64,000 nucleotides of DNA from Salegentibacter maritimus (GTDB lineage: Bacteria; Bacteroidota; Bacteroidia; Flavobacteriales; Flavobacteriaceae). The notes beneath the pieces were generated by a model that was not told the DNA's origin, did not search any database, and saw nothing but the letters and a program-made list of their open reading frames with translations. Below, in pieces: positions 46,875 to 55,632 of the stretch; the first letter of the stretch is position 1; each line of letters starts with the position of its first letter. The stretch lies in the NCBI RefSeq assembly GCF_016236915.1, contig NZ_JAEHOK010000008.1, positions 107,577-171,576 on the forward strand. The letters are read 5' to 3'. The position numbers were made by a program, and so were the translations under genes.

Positions 46875-48711
46875 TCTTTGTAAGAAGTTTTATAAGAGCT
46901 AATTCTTCATTTAATGCTGCAGCATTAATTATATTGGTATTACTAAGGGGCCATTGCTTCAGGTCTTTTCTCGCCAAAGCCCCGGCAATTATAGCATTGG
47001 TATATTCTTCCCCTAAATAAGACTTTTTAAAATAAGATCGTAATCTTGTTTCCATTTGGGGCTGCTGATACACCTTTACCCAATTAAAGGATTTCAACAA
47101 GCGATATCTTTTCTTTGGGTTGGCAGACTTCATTAAGCGTTTAATAAGAAAATCGTCTATTTCAGATCTTAAAAACCAAATTGGTAACTTGAATATTTCC
47201 GGCGATTTAAAAGCTACAAATGGTATTTGGGCTGTAGGCACACTCGCTCCGGGCATTAATTCTGCTACCGAAGTAAACAAAGATTTTATATACCTGCCAC
47301 CTACTCTTAAACCCGGATGTATATTACTGGTTAAGCGAAGTATTTGAATAGACATAGGTACACAATAGGCTTTAAACTTAGAATTTAAGATAAGTATTTG
47401 TTTTCCCATAGGAATTCGGGAATGTGTAAACCAGGAAAATAATTCGGCAACAAGCTCCATATAAGCAAGGTTATGGGCTTCTATTCTATCTATTAGCTTT
47501 TCTATATCCTTTATAATTTCGTCTTTGAGATTTTTCTCCGATATATTTAATTTTAACCTATCAATATGCTTTTGAGAAGCCAAACCGGTATATTTCCCTA
47601 TTATAGTTCTTTTCCAGTCTTGAAATTTTTCTCTGGTATTCCCGGTTAAAGAATACTCCTTTCGCCCGTGATAATAATGATTAAAATTTTTCCAGCTTTT
47701 TTTCATCGGTAGGTTTCTTCCCTGTAAAGACTCTGTCATATCCCCTACCAGAATACTTTCCTTTTTCTTTAGATCTTGTCCTTCTAAAATTTCAAGCCAA
47801 TTATTTATATAGACGGCCTCTGTTTCAAGGGTATATTTTTCAATAATTTTTTTCTCCGGAAAGTTTAATTGCGGGCAGGAATAATTCTTAAAATCAGCCT
47901 TGTAAATCCCGGCAATGCGCCTGGCGATACGGGTCTCATAAAAATCTTTATCACCATAGGTATGACAAAAGACTTTTTTATTCTTCGGAACACCACCAAT
48001 TAGCAACCTACTATCCATTCCTCCGCTAAGGGCTATATGTAGGTTCTTCTCTTCTGCTAAACAATAAGACAGCTCCTTTTTAAAAGCTTGCCAGTAATTT
48101 GAAGGCGAAATATTTTTAGAAAGTTCCCGGTATAATTCATTATCGTATTTTTTTTCCAGGATGCTCCCCAACTTACCAAACCTAATCCATTCGCCGGGTA
48201 AAAGGCGCTTTACATCTTTTAAGATTGTTCTGGATCCAATATTTGCAAATTCAGGGCAATAAGCGCGTTGAAATAAACCCACTTCATCTCCGGCCGTTTC
48301 CGATAATGCTCCTAACCAGGCCAGGCTATTAGAAATATAAAAACCTTTCTCCCCGGTTAAATAATATAGCGGATATACGCCAATGGCATCATTACAAATA
48401 ATAAGCTCCCCACTGCTTTCTTGTATAATCGCAGCAGAAAAAGAGCCACTTATTGAGTTGGGAACGGGCCATTGTTTGCTAATTAAGTCAATAGCACTTT
48501 CAATTTGAAATCCCAGCTGCGAACAGGAAACATTAAAATCCCGTATATACCCATCTATAAAAGCTTTACATTCGCTCCCATCATACACTTCGGTTTCTTT
48601 TTCTTTCAAAATGTTGTAGGGGCCAATTGCTATTTCCTGAAACTTATATTTTTGCTCCAGTTTCTGGAAATCATTTTCGGTAAGGGCTCTCTGACTTATT
48701 AAAAACTTCAT
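46864..48711 (-). CDS. Asparagine synthetase-like protein lacking the glutaminase cysteine
   Basis: This 615-residue protein has an N-terminal Ntn-like region (about 1-200, with SGSFSAAIIQ and GVYPLYYLTG) and a C-terminal synthetase domain with the PP-loop ATP site LSGGMDSRLLIGG (SGGMDS at 229-234). Residue 2 is Lys, not the catalytic Cys of true AsnB, so glutamine hydrolysis is not expected. Such proteins in surface-glycan loci may activate a carboxyl group by adenylation, for example to amidate a uronic or nonulosonic acid. That role is inference. It sits between two GT2 genes. Confidence 0.82.
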   Translation of the reverse strand: MKFLISQRALTENDFQKLEQKYKFQEIAIGPYNILKEKETEVYDGSECKAFIDGYIRDFNVSCSQLGFQIESAIDLISKQWPVPNSISGSFSAAIIQESSGELIICNDAIGVYPLYYLTGEKGFYISNSLAWLGALSETAGDEVGLFQRAYCPEFANIGSRTILKDVKRLLPGEWIRFGKLGSILEKKYDNELYRELSKNISPSNYWQAFKKELSYCLAEEKNLHIALSGGMDSRLLIGGVPKNKKVFCHTYGDKDFYETRIARRIAGIYKADFKNYSCPQLNFPEKKIIEKYTLETEAVYINNWLEILEGQDLKKKESILVGDMTESLQGRNLPMKKSWKNFNHYYHGRKEYSLTGNTREKFQDWKRTIIGKYTGLASQKHIDRLKLNISEKNLKDEIIKDIEKLIDRIEAHNLAYMELVAELFSWFTHSRIPMGKQILILNSKFKAYCVPMSIQILRLTSNIHPGLRVGGRYIKSLFTSVAELMPGASVPTAQIPFVAFKSPEIFKLPIWFLRSEIDDFLIKRLMKSANPKKRYRLLKSFNWVKVYQQPQMETRLRSYFKKSYLGEEYTNAIIAGALARKDLKQWPLSNTNIINAAALNEELALIKLLTKNEI

Positions 48712-48718
48712 TCCAAAG

Positions 48719-50254
48719 TTATTTTAGCATTAGTTTTTTAGCCCAGGTCTCGCTTTTAAGCCAACGCAGTTGCATATTTTTCCAATACTTTATGGGATTA
48801 AGGTTTTTGCTTAGACTATAATTACGTAGGAAAAGTTCTGTCTTAAAACCTTTTTTCTGTATAGAAGTATAATATTTTTCAGCAAACAACATAATGGTAG
48901 GTGCCGGTTTTGGATCATCTTCTTTCCAGGGCGGCAACGATACTTCCCGAAACCCACCCCTGGGAGCTTTTAAATGAACAATTTTTATATCTGGATGATA
49001 AATAATATCACAGCCGGCATTTCGCAGTTGCATACCATACTCCATGTCTTCACCGTAGCCATAGTTAAAAGCCGCATCGAACCTTATTTTTTTCGCAAAC
49101 ACACCTCTAACTATACTATTTCCGGCCCCAAAGGTTCCCCATTGTTTTCTTTTATCAAAAAATAAAGTTTCCCCGGGTTGAATATAATTAAGGGTTAAAC
49201 AATTAATATTATATGTCTCTAATTCAATTAAAGATTTCTCCAGAACATCACTTTCCATCCTGTTATCATCATCGGCAAAAAAGACCCAATCGGCATCTAC
49301 TTCTTCCAGAGCCATATTCCTGGCTGTACAGGCGCCTGTTTTGTGTATAAAATGATGTATCAGTTTAAACGGCCATTCTTCAGCAGTAAGTTCCGGCAAA
49401 TCTGTTTGAGAATTAGGATCGGGATTTTGCTCTACGACGATTACTTTTTTCGGTAATACACTTTGTTTTTTTAAATCGTCTAAAACCTGTAATAAATATT
49501 CTCTTCGTCCCAGGGTTGGTATAATCACATCCAGACTATAAGGCTTTACTGTCTTTTCTATTCTTTTGAACCCTACCTTTCCAAAATCAATTTCCTTTAG
49601 AAAAACTTTTTTTCTAAACAATGATCGCAGAAGAGAAAGTATAGGAAAAGAGCCTTCAAACTTTACAAAACACCAAAACAATAACCAAAGTCTTGCTGTT
49701 TTATAATGAACATACACAAAAGAAAATAGCTCTGAAACACCTGCTACAGGCCGCAGATTATAGTCTTTTTTCAGTTTGGGAATAAAAAAACGAGGGTCTG
49801 AATAACAGAATAGCCCATTGTGTTGTCCAGATTTAGCAATAGCATTTAATAAAAATCCAAAATCCTTTATGTTCCCAAATGTTTGCTGAAATTTAGACAA
49901 TATGCCCCCCCTTATACCACCGGCATCTGTACTCATCCTCCAGGTACCATAAGGCACTTCGGGATTAATATTTATAGATGGATGTTGGTCTATATAGCCA
50001 ATCTTTTCGGAAAAATAAGACTGCTCCAAAGCATAGGAGGCCATGATAAGATTGTGGCCAAATATTTCCTTTAAAGAACTTTCGTCAAACTCCTGGGTAT
50101 AGGTTTCTTCACACCAGCAAATCAACTCATCGGGATAGTTTTCGGCTAAAACCCAAAAAGCCTTACAAAGATTCGTTTCTTCAATCTCCAAAGGCGTTCC
50201 TTTATAATTTACACAGATAATCTTTTCAGCACGCTGGTGAACAATTTGAAGCAT
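48719..50254 (-). CDS. GT2 glycosyltransferase with an unknown N-terminal domain
   Basis: This 511-residue protein has a roughly 235-residue N-terminal part that I do not recognise (LICWCEETYTQEF, PYGTWRMSTDAGGIRGGILS), followed by a GT2 domain. The GT2 domain has LDVIIPTLGRREYLLQVLDD, KTGACTARNMALEEV, DWVFFADDDNRME and NYGYGEDMEYGMQLRNAG. It has the acidic motifs needed for sugar-nucleotide binding. The N-terminal part may be a second transferase-like fold or bind the acceptor. A repeat-containing gap separates it from neuB. Confidence 0.8.
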   Translation of the reverse strand: MLQIVHQRAEKIICVNYKGTPLEIEETNLCKAFWVLAENYPDELICWCEETYTQEFDESSLKEIFGHNLIMASYALEQSYFSEKIGYIDQHPSININPEVPYGTWRMSTDAGGIRGGILSKFQQTFGNIKDFGFLLNAIAKSGQHNGLFCYSDPRFFIPKLKKDYNLRPVAGVSELFSFVYVHYKTARLWLLFWCFVKFEGSFPILSLLRSLFRKKVFLKEIDFGKVGFKRIEKTVKPYSLDVIIPTLGRREYLLQVLDDLKKQSVLPKKVIVVEQNPDPNSQTDLPELTAEEWPFKLIHHFIHKTGACTARNMALEEVDADWVFFADDDNRMESDVLEKSLIELETYNINCLTLNYIQPGETLFFDKRKQWGTFGAGNSIVRGVFAKKIRFDAAFNYGYGEDMEYGMQLRNAGCDIIYHPDIKIVHLKAPRGGFREVSLPPWKEDDPKPAPTIMLFAEKYYTSIQKKGFKTELFLRNYSLSKNLNPIKYWKNMQLRWLKSETWAKKLMLK

Positions 50255-50358
50255 AGGTGATTTTCAGGTTCAAACAAATGTAAATAAATTAGTCGGTAGT
50301 CGGTAGACTGCGACTATAGTTTTTGGCTTTATAGAAAAGAGTGGAGAGCGTGGAGAAT

Positions 50359-50480
50359 AGTTAATTGGTGATTGGTTAATTGGTGATTGGTTGATTGGTG
50401 ATTGGTTGATTGGTGATAGCAATCCTCCTTTCAGTCGGGCTCAGCCTGACATTCCTCTAATTATTAAAACGCGCTGTCAC
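50359..50480. repeat. Direct repeat copy A beside neuB
   Basis: A minisatellite of TTGGTGATTGG-like units (50359-50412) is followed by a 70-bp unit (50411-50480) that begins TGGTGATAGCAATCCTCC and ends AACGCGCTGTCAC. The 70-bp unit recurs at 51661-51730 in the same orientation with three mismatches. Confidence 0.85.
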
Positions 50481-50500
50481 AAAAAATCATCTTCTAAAGA

Positions 50501-51505
50501 CTATAGACTACCCCCAACATCTTCCCAATTTAAAAATTCCCATTGCCTCTTTTCTTTATTTAATTCTTTGCCTAATATCTGTTCAAATTTTGAAGCATCT
50601 ATACCATAGCCTTTTGGTTTTTTTGCTTCCAGATCATTAAAAGTTAATTTATGGCCAGCAGGTAAATGCTTATTTACAGCCAGGGATTTTTCAAAAATAT
50701 TTTTCAGTTCTTTATACTGAGAGTTGTCTGTTTTATCTACCCTACAACGCAAAGAAGTTTGAATGTTATTTACGGCTTGTACCAGGGTTTTTACCTCATC
50801 AATTTCAAGTGAAGAAGTTGCGTCGGGTCCAAAGCTACGCCTATCAAAAACTGCGTGAAATTCAAGAATTTCAGCACCAAGGACCGTAGCGGCAATACAG
50901 GTTTCTATTTTCGCAGAATGATCGGAATAACCAATTGGCACATCATACCGCTCTTTTAATTCCCTAATCACATTGAGCCCATAATTTTGAGCTGTAGTAG
51001 GATAAGCCGTGGTGCATTGAAGCACAGAAAATTCAACATTCCGACTTTTAAGAAATTCTACCGTTTTATCCAATTCTTTTAGAGAGCTCATCCCAGAGGA
51101 AAGAATTACTGGCTTCCCGGTTCCGGCTATTTTTTCCAGTAACAAAAAATTATTCACTTCTCCAGAACCAAGCTTATATCTTTTTACCCCTAGTTCCTCT
51201 AAAAGATCTACGGCAGCATTACTAAAAGGTGAAGCAAGGAACTCCACTGCTTTTTCTTCGCATTTTTGCTTTAATAGCTTCCATTCTTCCGGGGAAAACT
51301 CCATACGTTTCCAATAATTGAGACGGGTTTTGTCCTGCTGGCTAAACTTTACACGGAAAGGCTCGAACTCACTGCTTTCGGCCGCTGCCATATGCACCTG
51401 GAATTTAACGGCGTCTACCCCGGTTTCTGCCAGTGCATCTATATAAGATAAAGCCATTCCAAGACTTCCTTCGTGGGCCTGCCCAATTTCAGCGATTATA
51501 AACAT
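50501..51505 (-). CDS. neuB: NeuB-family nonulosonic acid (sialic acid-type) synthase
   Basis: This 334-residue protein has a TIM-barrel NeuB domain: FIIAEIGQAHEGSLGMALSY, VDAVKFQVHMA, FLASPFSNAAVDLLEELGVK, YKLGSGEVNN, VILSSGMSSLKEL, LQCTTAYPT and PIGYSDHS. A C-terminal SAF/antifreeze-like domain follows (about 270-334). It condenses PEP with an N-acetylmannosamine-type sugar to make a nine-carbon acid. The EKH of many homologues reads EFHAVFD here, so the exact substrate is uncertain. wecB at 58383 could supply ManNAc; no neuA is visible. The gene is bracketed by 70-bp direct repeats. Confidence 0.88.
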   Translation of the reverse strand: MFIIAEIGQAHEGSLGMALSYIDALAETGVDAVKFQVHMAAAESSEFEPFRVKFSQQDKTRLNYWKRMEFSPEEWKLLKQKCEEKAVEFLASPFSNAAVDLLEELGVKRYKLGSGEVNNFLLLEKIAGTGKPVILSSGMSSLKELDKTVEFLKSRNVEFSVLQCTTAYPTTAQNYGLNVIRELKERYDVPIGYSDHSAKIETCIAATVLGAEILEFHAVFDRRSFGPDATSSLEIDEVKTLVQAVNNIQTSLRCRVDKTDNSQYKELKNIFEKSLAVNKHLPAGHKLTFNDLEAKKPKGYGIDASKFEQILGKELNKEKRQWEFLNWEDVGGSL

Positions 51506-51851
51506 AAATAGTTTTCAAATTTTAGAAGCAAGTTAATTAATTTGATTGGTTATTTAGTTAACTAGTTAATTGGTGATTGGTTGATTCGTGATTCGTTAAT
51601 TCGGGATTCGTTAATTGGTGATTGGTTGATTCGTGATTAGTTAATTCGGGATTCGTTGGTTGGTGATAGCAATCCTCCTTTCAGTTGCGCTCAGCCTGAC
51701 ATTGCTCTAATTATTAAAACGCGCTGTCACACTGAGTCGACGACGCAGGAGTTGAAAGTTGAAGTGCCTGGTAATTATAGAAATTCTTGTTAGAACGGAA
51801 TTAGTTTTGATACACCGGTTACCTGGAGAAAGGAACAGGTTTTATTTCCCC
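51506..51851. other. 346-bp gap upstream of neuB with tandem repeats
   Basis: No gene is seen. It contains a degenerate array of ATTGGTGATTGGTTGATTCG-type units (about 51541-51663), the second copy of the 70-bp direct repeat, and a short tract with GAGTCGACGACGCAGG near 51735. Confidence 0.7.
51541..51730. repeat. Direct repeat copy B beside neuB
   Basis: The minisatellite array (51541-51663) is followed by the 70-bp unit at 51661-51730, exactly 1250 bp from copy A and 67 of 70 bases identical. Array plus unit has the same order as in copy A, which implies duplication of one intergenic segment. Confidence 0.85.
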
Positions 51852-52727
51852 TTACACCCTCAAAACCACATTAATGGATCCTGCCGTCAATTCTTTATCT
51901 GTAAATTTTTTAAAATCTGTATGTATGTTTAAAGATTTGAACCTCTTAAAAGAGTCGACACCGGGTTGATCATACTCAATATGCAACAGCTCCAAGCCTG
52001 CGGCTTTAAAAATAGCTTTATATTGTGGAAGCCTTAATCGATTATGATAATCAAATCTGGTTTGTTTCTTTCGCCACTGGGCTTCGCTGTATTGCAAGAA
52101 GTCCTGCAGACTCAATTTTTTATCTACATAGGCACGGTGATCGCTTGGAGAAATTAAATGTACTATTATGCTCCCCGGCTTTAAATCGGCTTTAAATTTT
52201 TGGTGCATTAACCAAAGATCTTCCGGCTTTACGTGTTCCAGAACAAACCGGGAAAATATCAGGTCTGTTTCCGGCAATTCTATATTTATTAGGTTGGTAT
52301 TGGGATAATACGCAATCTCTTTTGGTAAATCCCATTCGCTTTTAGGCGCGGCGCTAACATTAATACCATATTCCGATAGAAAAACCTCGTTCAATTCGCG
52401 AATCCGTTTCCTGCTAAAATGCCGGTTTAGGTCGAAACTGGAAACCGATTTTGCTTTCCCCTTGTAAAGCATCAGGTAAGGCATAACAGGTGCCCATCCC
52501 GAACCGATTTCTAAAACATTTTTCCCTTCTAAGGATAGCTTATTTTCCTGTAACAATCTTTGCAGACCACGAAAACTGAAAGTGTTGGTTTTTAGCCGAT
52601 CTAACATATTCTGCCTGTTAGCGAGGTTTTGAATTGTATGATAAGCATAATAGCCCTGTTTCGCGGGCAGCAGCTCCAATAGGTGAAATAAGCTTTCTTT
52701 AAATTTTAACTTTAGGGACATACTCAA
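51852..52727 (-). CDS. SAM-dependent methyltransferase
   Basis: This 291-residue protein has a central methyltransferase core: motif I NVLEIGSGWAPVMPYLML (about 69-86), SVSSFDLNRHFS, and DLIFSRFVLEHVKPEDLWLM. The N-terminal 60 residues are helical and basic. Sequence resembles class I enzymes with an EHV motif like Methyltransf_11. A role in modifying the surface glycan or its lipid carrier is suggested only by location. It follows another methyltransferase-like gene by 54 bp. Confidence 0.8.
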   Translation of the reverse strand: MSMSLKLKFKESLFHLLELLPAKQGYYAYHTIQNLANRQNMLDRLKTNTFSFRGLQRLLQENKLSLEGKNVLEIGSGWAPVMPYLMLYKGKAKSVSSFDLNRHFSRKRIRELNEVFLSEYGINVSAAPKSEWDLPKEIAYYPNTNLINIELPETDLIFSRFVLEHVKPEDLWLMHQKFKADLKPGSIIVHLISPSDHRAYVDKKLSLQDFLQYSEAQWRKKQTRFDYHNRLRLPQYKAIFKAAGLELLHIEYDQPGVDSFKRFKSLNIHTDFKKFTDKELTAGSINVVLRV

Positions 52728-52781
52728 TTGGTTATTCTAAGATTTAAAATCTTAACTCCGTTTTTAAAAATTTACGAAACC

Positions 52782-53402
52782 TCATTTTCTAAAATAATAT
52801 TTCAGTTTAGTTTTAAATTTTTCTTTTCCCCACCATATTAACTGATTAAAACCAGGGTCTGCAAAAATAATCTTCACCCCCCCTTGCCAATGCGCTTGTG
52901 AAAATGGACTGTAAATAGCATTCTTTTTATTACTTATTGCGTGAACAAATTTATGAGCCGGAATATACTTTTTAAGTAGCCTTTGCTGTGGAAGCCTGTC
53001 GCCTTCTATAACAATAATTCCCGATGAGTTTAATAAGTGTTTAATTTTTGATAGCTCGGGGTCTTTTCCGTCGATTATGATCAAATCATAATTACTTATA
53101 GGTACTTCCGAAAGTTCATAGAAAACCTTTAAATTCTGAAATTTTGTGCCAAGATTTTTCTTTAAAGCCGCAAGACAAAACTCATTATTCTCCGTTCCGG
53201 CATAGATTAAATTTCTATCGACTGATAAAATACTACCAGCAATTGCACCAATACCTAAACCTATTTCCAAAATACTTTTAATATCAAATTTTTCTATTAA
53301 TTCCTGTATTTTCAAAACAGCAAATTCACTGGCAATATGCTCGTTGCCCTCAGCCTGACAAAACTTTTTATAGGATTTAAGAACTAAGTTTTTCTGATTC
53401 AT
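52782..53402 (-). CDS. Methyltransferase-like Rossmann-fold protein
   Basis: This 206-residue protein has a glycine-rich motif I variant SILEIGLGIGAIAGSIL (about 44-60), a following acidic AGTENNEFCLAALKK, and DLIIIDGKDPELSKIKHLL with IVIEGDRLPQQRLLKKY. The layout fits a class I methyltransferase of the O-methyltransferase type. The catalytic residues cannot be assigned. It overlaps the upstream glycosyltransferase gene by 4 bp. Confidence 0.7.
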   Translation of the reverse strand: MNQKNLVLKSYKKFCQAEGNEHIASEFAVLKIQELIEKFDIKSILEIGLGIGAIAGSILSVDRNLIYAGTENNEFCLAALKKNLGTKFQNLKVFYELSEVPISNYDLIIIDGKDPELSKIKHLLNSSGIIVIEGDRLPQQRLLKKYIPAHKFVHAISNKKNAIYSPFSQAHWQGGVKIIFADPGFNQLIWWGKEKFKTKLKYYFRK

Positions 53403-54487
53403 GATTCAAGGCAAAATATAATATTTTTCAATTCTTCATCTACCCGAAAAGAATAATTATGATCTCTATAATTATATAAAATCTCTTTTAAGATCATATC
53501 ATTCACCTGTTTCATAGAGATATAGGGCTGTGTTTGCTTTCCTAATCTTAACTTTAATTTGTATTTGGTAGACTTATAGTAATCTTCCTCAAAAAATACA
53601 GCCTTTACCACCTCTCCTTTTCGGGAAGGCAGCTCTTCTCTTAAAAAATGCTCTACCCTGGCAAGTATGTTGGGAATTTCAAGTATTATATCTGGATTAT
53701 TTAAAACTGCAGATCTTTCGATAGTTATAAATTCCCCTATTTTTTCCTGCTGTAATGGTTTTATTATACCCCGATCTCTATTACGTTGAAAATGCCTTTG
53801 ATTAATACGCATAATATTTTTTACCCGTGGATTCCCTGTAAGCAGCTTATCTTCTGAACCTGAAAAACTTTGATGCCAATTGTGGTAAACATATGCTTCC
53901 TTTCTTAGTTCTCTGTGATAGCCCGCATTTTCCAATCGGGCGAATAAATCTTCATCTTCAGACCCATAGAAATGAAAAAATTCGTCCAAACCTCTCACCT
54001 CGAGAAGGCTTTCGCGGGAAGTTAAGATCATGCCGTTTACCGTTCCTGTTCTGCCCGGTTTTAAAGCATCGAATTCATTATTCCCAAAAAGTTTTTCTGA
54101 TTCTTCTTTTTCTAAATATCCCAACTGAAACAAATAAAACCTATCGGGATTCAATAGCTTATTCCATAAAACAGTTGTTTGCCGATGAAAAACAAGATCG
54201 ATATCGGCGATAAAGACATAATCTCCTTTTGCCTTTAAAATCCCATAGTTAAGGGCTTTACTTTTATTCCATAAAAGCTGGGGTACAGGCAAATGAAAAA
54301 AACGAACAAACGGAAATTCGGCGGCAAGCACTTTCAGTTCCTCTACAAGTGCCTTTTTGCTTCCATAATCTACAAAGATCACCTCAAAATTTTGCAACTC
54401 CTGCCTTTGCAAAAACTCAAAAGATATTTTTATTCTTTTGGTGTCGCGGTTACGATGGGCATATAGAATTGAAATTACCTGCTCCAT
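53399..54487 (-). CDS. GT2 glycosyltransferase with a galactosyltransferase-type C-terminal motif
   Basis: This 362-residue GT-A enzyme has VISILYAHRNRDTKRIKISF, WNKSKALNYGILKAKGDYVF, IADIDLVFHR (the DxD metal motif) and FFHFYGSEDEDLFARLENAG, the Glyco_transf_7C-like motif of chondroitin-polymerase and galactosyltransferase types. It is expected to use UDP-hexose or UDP-HexNAc. The C-terminal 130 residues are unrecognised. It overlaps both neighbours by 1-4 bp, so it is translated as part of a coupled set. Confidence 0.85.
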   Translation of the reverse strand: MEQVISILYAHRNRDTKRIKISFEFLQRQELQNFEVIFVDYGSKKALVEELKVLAAEFPFVRFFHLPVPQLLWNKSKALNYGILKAKGDYVFIADIDLVFHRQTTVLWNKLLNPDRFYLFQLGYLEKEESEKLFGNNEFDALKPGRTGTVNGMILTSRESLLEVRGLDEFFHFYGSEDEDLFARLENAGYHRELRKEAYVYHNWHQSFSGSEDKLLTGNPRVKNIMRINQRHFQRNRDRGIIKPLQQEKIGEFITIERSAVLNNPDIILEIPNILARVEHFLREELPSRKGEVVKAVFFEEDYYKSTKYKLKLRLGKQTQPYISMKQVNDMILKEILYNYRDHNYSFRVDEELKNIIFCLES

Positions 54488-55632
54488 TACAGATCTTTTT
54501 CTATTAATTTATAAGCTTGTAAAACCCGTTCCTTAACCCGTTCCCTCTCCAGCTTAGGTTTGATGTTTCGTGAATTCCAGCAAACGGCCTTTTCTATTAA
54601 TTCTGAATTATTTAAAGATTCCAGCAACAAGCTACTAATTTCCTTAGTATCCTCAGGTTCTTCAATTAAAAATCCATTTTTTGCATGCTCCAATATTTCT
54701 GCTGTAGCTCCACCGGGATTGGATTGAATGGGAAAAGCTCCCATCACAATTGCTTCTAATAGAGTATTAGGCATTCCGTCTGAACTACTGTTTCCTATAT
54801 AAATTAAAGCCTGGCCCATCAATTTCATAAGATCCTGATAGTTTAATTTTCCATATATCTCCAGATTCCCAAATTCTTTAAGAGAGGAATTTTTTACAAA
54901 ATCAAAAACTTCCGGAGCTGCCCCAAACACTACCAACCTGTAATCTTTTAAGTGTTTTTCTGCTGTTTGAATGGCCTTTAATACCTCAATACATTTACCA
55001 TGCAAGCCCTGATAGCCTTTTATAAGGATAATATTTCTTTTATCGGTTTCGCGAATAAATGTATCCATTTTACTGAAATCAAAACCACCTCCGCCGGGAA
55101 AAACTCCTAGAAACTTTCCTTTAAAGCCAAGTTCCTTTGCAATACTATAATCCCTATTGCAATCAGCAAACATATAATCTATTTTCGGCAGTGTTTTTTT
55201 TATTCCGGCCAGGTGTTTAGGTTGATTCCTGTAATAATACATATCGCTACCCCAGGCGGTATAGGCCCATTTTATTCGGGAAAACTCCTGCATTACCGGC
55301 AAGGCCGGCACGCCGGCAAGGTACATCACAAAACTATGCACCACATCGGGTCTTATCCTTCTAATTTCTTTTTGCAGTTGTTTCTCAAAATTTCTTTCAT
55401 TAAAAATATTAATAAATCGGGTAATACTGGGTGCATTGCTTTTAAGAAAATACCTTCCGGGGAAATCCCATTTATAACGCCAGCCAGTGATCTGCTCTAC
55501 GAAATCTATCTGCCTAACTTTGGTATTAGAATCGAAAACATCCAGCCAATAAACCTCATGCCCCGAATCTTCCAACTGTTTGGTCCAGTTAAAAAAATGC
55601 GGAGCGAAGATAGAGAGCATTAGGATTTTCAT
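54487..55632 (-). CDS. Glycosyltransferase family 4
   Basis: This 381-residue GT-B enzyme begins MKILMLSIFAPHFFNWTKQL and contains RIRPDVVHSFVMYLAGVPAL, WAYTAWGSDMYYYR, FPGGGGFDFSKMD and the donor site SSSDGMPNTLLEAIVMGAFP with SNPGGATAEILE. The pattern is typical of retaining GT4 enzymes. It shares one base with the downstream GT2 gene and directly abuts the upstream gene. Donor and acceptor unknown. Confidence 0.88.
   Translation of the reverse strand: MKILMLSIFAPHFFNWTKQLEDSGHEVYWLDVFDSNTKVRQIDFVEQITGWRYKWDFPGRYFLKSNAPSITRFINIFNERNFEKQLQKEIRRIRPDVVHSFVMYLAGVPALPVMQEFSRIKWAYTAWGSDMYYYRNQPKHLAGIKKTLPKIDYMFADCNRDYSIAKELGFKGKFLGVFPGGGGFDFSKMDTFIRETDKRNIILIKGYQGLHGKCIEVLKAIQTAEKHLKDYRLVVFGAAPEVFDFVKNSSLKEFGNLEIYGKLNYQDLMKLMGQALIYIGNSSSDGMPNTLLEAIVMGAFPIQSNPGGATAEILEHAKNGFLIEEPEDTKEISSLLLESLNNSELIEKAVCWNSRNIKPKLERERVKERVLQAYKLIEKDL

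Noticed and set aside
50359..50412. Regular array of TTGGTGATTGG-type units resembling CRISPR repeats
   Set aside because: The units are contiguous without unique spacers, degenerate and unaccompanied by cas genes; they are a minisatellite.
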